Both the position numbers and the translations under genes were made by a program. A stretch of DNA of 12,522 bases from Pseudolabrys sp. (GTDB lineage Bacteria > Pseudomonadota > Alphaproteobacteria > Rhizobiales > Xanthobacteraceae). This document shows positions 7,645-12,522 of the stretch, piece by piece; the first letter of the stretch is position 1; every line of letters starts with the position of its first letter. Below the pieces are notes generated by a model that saw only the letters and a program-made list of their open reading frames with translations, was not told where the DNA came from and ran no database searches. The stretch covers positions 1-12,522 of the forward strand of contig JAQSCR010000465.1 of the NCBI GenBank assembly GCA_029945495.1. The letters are read 5' to 3'.

Positions 7645-8667
7645 ATGAGCAAGCACCGCGTCGGCATTGTCGGCCTCGGCATGGCGCTCAAGCCGCATCT
7701 CAAAAGCCTCGAGGAATTGGCCGATCGCGTCGAGATCGCCGCCTGCTTCACGCCTTCGGCCGAACGGCGCAAGGCCTTTGCCGCGGCCAACAAACATCCA
7801 GTCGTCGATACGCTCGATGCTATCTTGTCGGACCGCGGCATCGACGCCGTGTTGGTGCTGACGCCGCCGACCACGCATCTGGAACTGGTCGAGCAATGCG
7901 CCAAAGCCGGCAAGCATGTGCTTTTGGAAAAGCCGACCGATGTGTCGGGCGAACGCGCGGCCAAGGCCGTGGTTGCGATGGAGAAGGCGGACAAGAGGTT
8001 CGCGATCATGCTGCAGCACCGCTTCCGTGACGCGTCGCGCAAATTGCGCGGCGTCATCGACAGCGGCGAACTAGGCCGGCTGGTGTCGGCTTCGGCCTCG
8101 ATCCGCTGGTGGCGCACGCCGGAATATTTCGCGCAACCGGGGCGCGGCATGAAGGCGCGCGACGGCGGCGGCGTGCTGATTACGCAGGCGATCCACACGC
8201 TCGACCTGTTCCAGAGCCTGACCGGGCCGATCGCCAAGGTGACGGCCTTTGCCAGGACGTCCCGCCTGCGCAACATCGACACCGAGGACATGGTCGCCGG
8301 CGGCATTGAATTTTCGAACGGCGCGATTGGCTCGATCGACGCCACCACGACGGCCTATCCAGGCTTCCCGGAGCGCATAGAACTGTCGTTCGAGAACGGC
8401 ACCGCGGCGCTGATCGCCGAGACGCTCGATCTTTACTTCAAGGACGGCCGCCATGTCCGGCACGAAGGCGAAGCTTCCAAGAGCGGCGGCGCCGATCCGA
8501 TGGCCTTCTCCAATGACGCGCACAAGGCGCTGATCGTCGATTTTCTCGACGCCATCGATGCAAACCGCGAGCCGGCCGTCAGCGGCCGGGAATCGCTCAA
8601 GGTGATGCAGTTGATCGAGGCGCTGCTGCGCTCGGGCGGTGAGGGCAAGGCGATGGCGGTTAACTGA
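7645..8667 (+). CDS. Gfo/Idh/MocA-family NAD(P)-dependent oxidoreductase
   Basis: The 340-residue protein has the two-domain layout of this family. An N-terminal Rossmann fold (about 1-120) begins with VGIVGLGMALKPH; the usual third glycine of GxGxxG is Leu15. It is followed by TPPTTH (73-78) and LLEKP (93-97), where K96 is the conserved active-site lysine. The C-terminal alpha/beta domain (about 125-340) has QHRFRDASR, WWRTPEYF and GGGVLITQAIHTLDL, with H184 as the probable catalytic histidine. The WWR...DGGGVL..QAIH pattern recalls WlbA-like nucleotide-sugar 3-dehydrogenases, but without a search I do not assign a substrate. No signal peptide is visible, so it should be cytoplasmic. The ATG at 7645 has GGAG at 7631-7634, ten bases upstream. 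It lies 76 bases after the KASIII gene and is probably co-transcribed with it; a shared pathway is only inferred. Confidence 0.9.
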   Translation: MSKHRVGIVGLGMALKPHLKSLEELADRVEIAACFTPSAERRKAFAAANKHPVVDTLDAILSDRGIDAVLVLTPPTTHLELVEQCAKAGKHVLLEKPTDVSGERAAKAVVAMEKADKRFAIMLQHRFRDASRKLRGVIDSGELGRLVSASASIRWWRTPEYFAQPGRGMKARDGGGVLITQAIHTLDLFQSLTGPIAKVTAFARTSRLRNIDTEDMVAGGIEFSNGAIGSIDATTTAYPGFPERIELSFENGTAALIAETLDLYFKDGRHVRHEGEASKSGGADPMAFSNDAHKALIVDFLDAIDANREPAVSGRESLKVMQLIEALLRSGGEGKAMAVN

Positions 8668-8720
8668 TCCCGTCATTCCGATAAGCCGCTTTTTTGAGCC
8701 GCTATTAGAGATATGATAAC

Positions 8721-8746
8721 GTTGCAGTACGTATGAGCTTTGCAAC
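8721..8746. promoter_or_regulatory. Inverted repeat GTTGCA/TGCAAC in AT-rich spacer
   Basis: GTTGCA (8721-8726) and TGCAAC (8741-8746) are a perfect six-base dyad with a 14-base centre. It lies in the AT-rich 128-base spacer before the membrane protein gene. The right arm overlaps TTGCAA (8740-8745), which could serve as a -35 element with TATTCT (8765-8770) at a rather long 19-base spacing. It may be an operator over a promoter, but both assignments are tentative. Confidence 0.3.
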
Positions 8747-8750
8747 TCTC

Positions 8751-8778
8751 GCGCTGTATTAGACTATTCTAACAGCGC
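8751..8778 (+). promoter_or_regulatory. Leader hairpin just upstream of the ribosome site
   Basis: GCGCTG (8751-8756) pairs with CAGCGC (8773-8778). After a two-base bulge (TA), TTAGA (8759-8763) pairs with TCTAA (8768-8772), closing a CTAT loop. This gives 11 base pairs ending six bases before the GAGAGA ribosome site (8784-8789) of the next gene. There is no following T-tract, so it is not an intrinsic terminator for the upstream gene. It could be a DNA operator dyad or an RNA structure controlling translation. Confidence 0.5.
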
Positions 8779-8795
8779 CGCTTGAGAGAATTGCA

Positions 8796-10160
8796 ATGAT
8801 CCATAACGCTCAGTTATTGAGTTTGGTTGCGCTATTGGTTGCGCTTAGTGCCCTTGGTTACTACAGACTGCGAAATACAGCGCCTGTTGTCGCGCGCAAT
8901 TTGTTGTCGGCAGGCGGTTTTTTGGCTGGCAGCTTTTTTGCTGTCACGATGTTATGGCAAGTGACTATAGCTTTCCGGCATGGCTGGAATTTATTTGGCC
9001 TGTCTGTCTGGGGTGCGCCGGTCCTGTTCGTTGGCGGTGGCATTGCGGGATGTCTCGCCGTCCTGTGGTGGACAGCGGTATCTCCAGCGAAGCGGCGCGT
9101 GTTGAAGATCGCGTTGGTGTCGACCTTGCTTCTGACGCCCGCGGTTCTGTTTATTCTTCCAATTGTCTTGCAATTCGTGATCGGTAGAAGCCCATCGGAC
9201 AGCATACACGACCGCAGCATCGCCATCACAGATTTTGCCGCATCGGCCAAGTCTGCGGTCTTCCGCATTCCGATGCGGGACAATGCTGTTGCGCTTGTCT
9301 TTGTCGACCGGGTGACACGGCAAGCGCGGCTCATTGGCGAGAACGGCTATAGGGTTTATGGGCCAAGTTTCTCTCGCGACGGCGAGCGACTGCTTTTCGT
9401 AAGAAGTAAAAATGAGAGCCAAAGGCACGAGCTTATCTCGTGCATCATAAATACATGGCAATGTCGACCGGTCCTACAAACAGACAACGACGTGGTCTCG
9501 CCCGTCGAAATCAAGAAAGATACAATTCTTTACGCATCGAGCCCTCTGATCGTGCTGCCGGACAGAAAACGATACTCACGCCATGATTTTTATTCGATTG
9601 TCGTCGGGTCCGATCCAGTTCGGCTGAGCGATATCGAACTCTTAGGATTGCACAGTATTAGTCCGGCCGACGACAGGATATTGTTTGGCGCAGTTGACCT
9701 CAGATTGGCTAATCCGTCGGTTTCGAGAAGCGATAATAAGCTCCCTCATAGCGAAATCTTTGAAGTAGCGTTCGATCGCAATGCGCCGCACATCAATGCG
9801 TCGATACCTGCGCTAAATCCCAGAGTCTATGTCGGCGGCTACTCAGTGTTTCCGTCATTGTCGGAAGATGGCAGGCTGGTCGCATTTCTCAATGCAGAGT
9901 TTGGGAAGGGGCCTTATCGGTTCAATCTAATCGTTGTTGACGGCGCCGAAAGATTGAAAAAGCGCATTGACCTTGAAGGACTCGAATTCTCACGCCCGGC
10001 ATTTGCCGGCCACGAAATGTTGTACAACGAGCTTTTTAATGACCGCTACAGGGTCAGGGCTTGGAACGCATCGGAGGATTCGGTCGACGAAGTATTTCAA
10101 ATTGAATTTTCGAAGTTGAAAGAGCTCGATCGCGTGAAGCTTTTATTCTTGTCGCCATGA
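8796..10160 (+). CDS. Hypothetical membrane protein with periplasmic TolB/PD40-like beta-propeller repeats
   Basis: I do not recognise this 454-residue protein as a named family. The N-terminal 130 residues contain four hydrophobic segments (about 5-24, 38-60, 66-91, 103-129). Positive charges in the first and third loops (RLR at 24-26, KRR at 99-101) predict both ends outside, which puts residues 131-454 in the periplasm. That domain has short blocks typical of PD40/WD40-like propeller blades as in TolB: YGPSFSRDGERLLFV (188-202), SISPADDRILFG (287-298), FPSLSEDGRLVAFL (352-365) and SRPAFAGHEMLYNE (399-412). C216 and C223 could form a periplasmic disulfide. No catalytic motif is visible, so binding, sensing or scaffolding is more likely than enzymatic activity. 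The start has GAGAGA at 8784-8789. Base composition is lower in GC than its neighbours (for example 27 of 60 G+C at 9421-9480 against 40 of 60 at 2401-2460), suggesting later acquisition. Confidence 0.85.
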   Translation: MIHNAQLLSLVALLVALSALGYYRLRNTAPVVARNLLSAGGFLAGSFFAVTMLWQVTIAFRHGWNLFGLSVWGAPVLFVGGGIAGCLAVLWWTAVSPAKRRVLKIALVSTLLLTPAVLFILPIVLQFVIGRSPSDSIHDRSIAITDFAASAKSAVFRIPMRDNAVALVFVDRVTRQARLIGENGYRVYGPSFSRDGERLLFVRSKNESQRHELISCIINTWQCRPVLQTDNDVVSPVEIKKDTILYASSPLIVLPDRKRYSRHDFYSIVVGSDPVRLSDIELLGLHSISPADDRILFGAVDLRLANPSVSRSDNKLPHSEIFEVAFDRNAPHINASIPALNPRVYVGGYSVFPSLSEDGRLVAFLNAEFGKGPYRFNLIVVDGAERLKKRIDLEGLEFSRPAFAGHEMLYNELFNDRYRVRAWNASEDSVDEVFQIEFSKLKELDRVKLLFLSP

Positions 10161-10219
10161 TGACGCTCTCTTGGATCGGCGGGGCGCTTGAAAAGCGCTT
10201 TGCTCCGGTTCAGAAAGCG

Positions 10220-10248
10220 AAAAAGGGCGGCTGAGCCAGCCGCCCTTT
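10220..10248. terminator. Bidirectional intrinsic terminator between convergent genes
   Basis: GGGCGGCT (10225-10232) and AGCCGCCC (10238-10245) form a perfect eight-pair GC-rich stem with a five-base loop, extended by flanking A-T pairs. Read on the - strand, the stem is followed by five T (complement of A 10220-10224), making a good terminator for gltA, whose stop is 25 bases away. On the + strand it is followed by TTTGCTT, so it can also end transcripts from the membrane protein gene 60 bases upstream. Confidence 0.88.
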
Positions 10249-10269
10249 GCTTATAAAAAGCTGAATCGG

Positions 10270-11574
10270 CTACTTGCGCCGCGAGATCGGCGTGTAGTCG
10301 CGCGCCACCGCGCCGGTGTAGAGCTGGCGCGGACGGCCGATCTTCTGCTTCGGATCCTCGATCATTTCCTTCCACTGCGCGATCCAGCCAACGGTGCGGG
10401 CAACGGCAAACAGCACGGTGAACATCGTGGTCGGGAAGCCCATCGCCTTGAGGGTGATGCCCGAATAGAAGTCGATGTTCGGGTACAGCTTCTTCTCGAC
10501 GAAATATTCGTCGTGCAGCGCGATCTTCTCCAGCTCCATGGCGACGTCGAGCAGCGGATCGTCCTTGATGCCGAGCTCGGCCAGCACTTCGTGGCAGGTC
10601 TTCTGCATGATCTTGGCGCGCGGATCGTAGTTCTTGTAGACGCGGTGGCCGAAGCCCATCAGCCGGTAGCTGTCGTTCTTGTCCTTGGCGCGCCGGATGA
10701 ATTCCGGAATGCGGTCGACCGTGCCGATCTCGGCCAGCATGTTGAGCGCGGCTTCGTTGGCGCCGCCATGCGCCGGGCCCCACAGACAGGCGCAGCCGGC
10801 GGCGATGCAGGCGAACGGATTGGCGCCGGACGAACCGGCCAGCCGCACCGTCGAGGTCGAGGCGTTCTGCTCGTGGTCCGCATGCAGAATGAAGATGCGG
10901 TCCATGGCGCGCGCCAGCACCGGGTTCACCTTGTACTCTTCGGTCGGCACCGCGTAGCACATGTGCAGGAAGTTGGCGGCGTAATCGAGATTGTTCTTCG
11001 GATAGACGAAGGGCTGGCCGACCGAATATTTGTAGGCCATCGCGGCCAGCGTCGGCACTTTCGCGATCATGCGCAGCGAGGCGATCATGCGCTGGGTCGG
11101 ATCGGCGATGTCGGTGGAGTCGTGATAGAAGGCCGACAGCGCGCCGATCGAGCCGGTCATCACCGCCATCGGATGCGCGTCGCGACGGAACCCCTGGAAG
11201 AACCGGCTCATCTGCTCGTGCACCATCGTGTGGCGCGTGACGCGATAGTCGAAATCGGCTTTTTGCGATGGCGTCGGCAGTTCGCCGTACAGCAGCAGGT
11301 AACAGGTCTCGAGGAAGTCGCCGTGTTCGGCAAGCTGCTCGATCGGATAACCGCGATACAGCAGAATGCCCTCATCGCCGTCGATATAGGTGATTTTGGA
11401 CTCGCAGCTTGCGGTCGAGGTGAAGCCGGGGTCGTAGGTGAACATCCCGCTCTCGCCATAAAGCTTGGCGATGTCGAGCACGTCCGGGCCGATCGTGCCC
11501 TTGTAGACAGGGAAATCCCAGTTCTTGTTACCGACGGTAATAGAGCCGGTAGCTTTGTCGGTCTTGGCGTCCAT
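10270..11574 (-). CDS. gltA: Citrate synthase, type II (hexameric)
   Basis: Citrate synthase condenses oxaloacetate with acetyl-CoA to citrate, the entry step of the TCA cycle, in the cytoplasm. The 434-residue protein is full length for the type II bacterial family. The catalytic triad is complete by motif: H269 in WGPAHGGAN, H310 in MGFGHRVYKNYDPRA and D368 in PNIDFYSG, matching E. coli His264, His305 and Asp362. HADHEQNASTSTVR (231-244) is the conserved substrate-binding segment. At the position of E. coli Cys206, part of the NADH-inhibitor site, this protein appears to have Thr211 (AVPTEEYKVNP), so NADH regulation may differ; that point is inferred. The ATG at 11574 is preceded on its strand by GAGGG (11582-11586 complement), seven bases upstream. 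The gene is convergent with the accessory block and lies downstream of gltX on the same strand, from which it is separated by 229 bases. Confidence 0.97.
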   Translation of the reverse strand: MDAKTDKATGSITVGNKNWDFPVYKGTIGPDVLDIAKLYGESGMFTYDPGFTSTASCESKITYIDGDEGILLYRGYPIEQLAEHGDFLETCYLLLYGELPTPSQKADFDYRVTRHTMVHEQMSRFFQGFRRDAHPMAVMTGSIGALSAFYHDSTDIADPTQRMIASLRMIAKVPTLAAMAYKYSVGQPFVYPKNNLDYAANFLHMCYAVPTEEYKVNPVLARAMDRIFILHADHEQNASTSTVRLAGSSGANPFACIAAGCACLWGPAHGGANEAALNMLAEIGTVDRIPEFIRRAKDKNDSYRLMGFGHRVYKNYDPRAKIMQKTCHEVLAELGIKDDPLLDVAMELEKIALHDEYFVEKKLYPNIDFYSGITLKAMGFPTTMFTVLFAVARTVGWIAQWKEMIEDPKQKIGRPRQLYTGAVARDYTPISRRK

Positions 11575-11581
11575 GGTCGAG

Positions 11582-11586
11582 CCCTC
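11582..11586 (-). promoter_or_regulatory. Ribosome binding site of gltA
   Basis: On the - strand this reads GAGGG, seven bases before the gltA ATG. It is a good Shine-Dalgarno match and supports the chosen start. Confidence 0.7.
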
Positions 11587-11636
11587 GGGATTGGCAGCGG
11601 GCAGCGCGCTTGTGAATTTTAGCAGGCGGGAAGCGT

Positions 11637-11669
11637 GCCGCCGGGGCGGCGAACGAGGCTTCCAGCCTC
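11637..11669 (-). promoter_or_regulatory. Two adjacent hairpins in the gltA leader
   Basis: GCCGC/GCGGC (11637-11641 with 11646-11650, four-base loop) and GAGGCT/AGCCTC (11655-11660 with 11664-11669, three-base loop) lie four bases apart in the untranslated leader expected from the gltA promoter. In the gltA transcript the second stem exposes a GGA loop. Neither has a following U-tract. They could be regulatory or stabilising, or chance in GC-rich DNA. Confidence 0.35.
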
Positions 11670-11727
11670 AATTTGGGTAGCCCATCCTTGTGTGCGCTGC
11701 AAGATCGAGCAAAGTCTGGGTCTGCCC

Positions 11728-11756
11728 GCTATATAAGCATGGCTGTAGCTGGGCAA
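11728..11756 (-). promoter_or_regulatory. Candidate gltA promoter
   Basis: Read on the - strand, TTGCCC (11751-11756 complement) and TATAGC (11728-11733 complement, within TTATATAGC) are separated by exactly 17 bases, a fair housekeeping-sigma pattern. Transcription would start about 145 bases before the gltA ATG. The remainder of the 11575-11803 spacer shows no convincing gene. Confidence 0.45.
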
Positions 11757-11782
11757 AGTTTGCGGCGCGTAAAGATTGCGGC

Positions 11783-11801
11783 AAAAATCGCCGGCCGGCT
11801 G
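11783..11801 (-). terminator. Weak candidate terminator after gltX
   Basis: On the - strand, a GC-rich, self-complementary GCCGGCCGGC lies just after the gltX stop and is followed by GA and five T (complement of A 11783-11787). The stem can only be about three pairs with a four-base loop, so termination would be weak; some gltX transcripts may continue into gltA. Confidence 0.3.
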
Positions 11802-11803
11802 GC

Positions 11804-12522
11804 TTAAGCGGTTGCCGCCTGCTGGTCGCGCAGCCGCGCCAGGCTCTCGTCGCGGCCAAGCACCGCCAGCACGTCGAAGATCGGCGGCGAGGTGGTCTTG
11901 CCGGTCAGCGCCGCGCGCAGCGGTTGCGCCACCGCGCCGAGCTTGGCGCCGGTGCGTTCGGCAAAGCCGCGCACCACCGCCTCGACGCCGGGCGCGCTCC
12001 AGTCGGTGTTGGCTTCCAGATCGGGCAGCAGCGCAGCGACCACGGCTTTGGCGTCGGCGGTCAGCAGTACCTTGGCGGCGGCGTTGATCTCGAGCGGCCG
12101 GTTCGCCCACAGGAAGCGCGAGGCCTCGAACAGCTCGATCAGGGTCTTGGCGCGTTCCTTGAGGCCCGGCATGGCGATCAACAGCTTGGCGCGCAGCTCG
12201 GGCGTCAGTTTGCCGGCCAGTTCGTCGCCGCCGGCGATGTGCGGCAACAGGGCTTCGAGCACGCCGATCAGTTCCGCGTCGCCGCTGGCGCGGATGTAGT
12301 GGCCGTTGAGGTTTTCCAGCTTGGCGAAATCGAAGCGCGCCGGCGAACGGCCGATCGCCGGCAGGTCGAAGGCGGCGATCATTTCCTCGGTCGAGAACGT
12401 TTCCTGGTCGCCATGTGCCCAGCCCAGCCGCACCAGGTAATTGCGCATCGCCGCCGGCAGGTAGCCCATAGCGCGGTACGCATCGACGCCGAGCGCGCCG
12501 TGGCGCTTCGAGAGCTTGGCGC
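11804..12522 (-). CDS. gltX: Glutamate--tRNA ligase, C-terminal part (5' end beyond window)
   Basis: Glutamyl-tRNA synthetase charges tRNA-Glu with glutamate using ATP. The frame is open to the window edge and 238 C-terminal residues are visible. Just inside the edge is KLSKRHGALGVDAYRAMGYLP; KLSKR (12503-12517) is the class I KMSKS-type ATP-binding loop. After it come the stem-contact region (YLVRLGWAHGDQETFSTEEM) and the helical anticodon-binding domain, with RSPARFDFAKLENLNGHYI and, near the end, AQPLRAALTGKTTSPPIFDVLAVLG. The missing part is the HIGH-motif Rossmann domain. An internal ATG at 12469 is not the start. Discriminating versus non-discriminating specificity cannot be judged from this fragment. 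Adjacency to gltA is common in Rhizobiales. Confidence 0.95.
   Translation of the reverse strand, partial: AKLSKRHGALGVDAYRAMGYLPAAMRNYLVRLGWAHGDQETFSTEEMIAAFDLPAIGRSPARFDFAKLENLNGHYIRASGDAELIGVLEALLPHIAGGDELAGKLTPELRAKLLIAMPGLKERAKTLIELFEASRFLWANRPLEINAAAKVLLTADAKAVVAALLPDLEANTDWSAPGVEAVVRGFAERTGAKLGAVAQPLRAALTGKTTSPPIFDVLAVLGRDESLARLRDQQAATA

Noticed and set aside
8694..8717. TTGAGC and TATGAT as a -35/-10 pair in the spacer before the membrane protein gene
   Set aside because: The spacer is only 12 bases, too short for a housekeeping promoter, although TATGAT alone is a good -10.
6394..10160. Mobile-element origin of the accessory block by transposon or integron
   Set aside because: No transposase, integrase, terminal inverted repeats, target duplications or tRNA gene were seen at either edge.
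10513..11622. 369-codon + strand frame opposite gltA
   Set aside because: It is the antisense image of citrate synthase, with no recognisable domain.
1..12522. CRISPR arrays, tRNA or rRNA genes, toxin-antitoxin or phage-defence genes
   Set aside because: I saw no repeat-spacer pattern, no cloverleaf-like segment, and no defence-related domain in any supported frame.

Overview
The window is chromosomal DNA from an alphaproteobacterium, most likely Hyphomicrobiales (Rhizobiales) near the Bradyrhizobium/Rhodopseudomonas/Xanthobacteraceae group. The reasons are the gene order bamA-lpxD-fabZ-lpxA-lpxI-lpxB, the use of LpxI rather than LpxH, hexameric type II citrate synthase beside gltX, and high-GC DNA. 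This placement is inferred from recalled family features, not from a search.

Bases 1-6393 (+ strand) hold the outer-membrane biogenesis operon. It starts with the 3' part of bamA (beta-barrel assembly), followed by lpxD, fabZ, lpxA, lpxI and lpxB, which together carry out four of the early lipid A steps plus the hydroxyacyl-ACP dehydratase that competes for the same acyl-ACP pool. Gaps are 34 bases or less, and lpxA/lpxI and lpxI/lpxB overlap as ATGA, so these genes are almost certainly co-transcribed and translationally coupled.

Bases 6394-10160 (+ strand) are an accessory block between lpxB and gltA. It holds: (i) a TTG-started KASIII/FabH-type ketoacyl-ACP synthase whose sequence resembles Bacteroidetes FabH more than the usual proteobacterial FabH; (ii) a Gfo/Idh/MocA-family oxidoreductase; (iii) an unrecognised protein with four predicted membrane helices and a periplasmic domain carrying TolB/PD40-like beta-propeller repeats, on visibly lower-GC DNA and preceded by a hairpin-rich AT-rich leader. 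No transposase, integrase, tRNA or att-like repeat is visible at the block edges.

Bases 10161-12522 return to core genes on the - strand: gltA (citrate synthase, complete) and the 3' two-fifths or so of gltX (glutamyl-tRNA synthetase). A strong bidirectional terminator hairpin separates the convergent accessory block and gltA. A 229-base gltX-gltA spacer carries a plausible gltA promoter and a long leader with two small hairpins.

Most of the window is conserved housekeeping sequence. The parts that merit a second look are the KASIII of apparent foreign origin beside the lipid A operon, the membrane-anchored propeller protein with its leader hairpin, and an arginine in LpxA where E. coli has active-site His160. 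I found no convincing evidence of a new multi-gene defence or mobile system.
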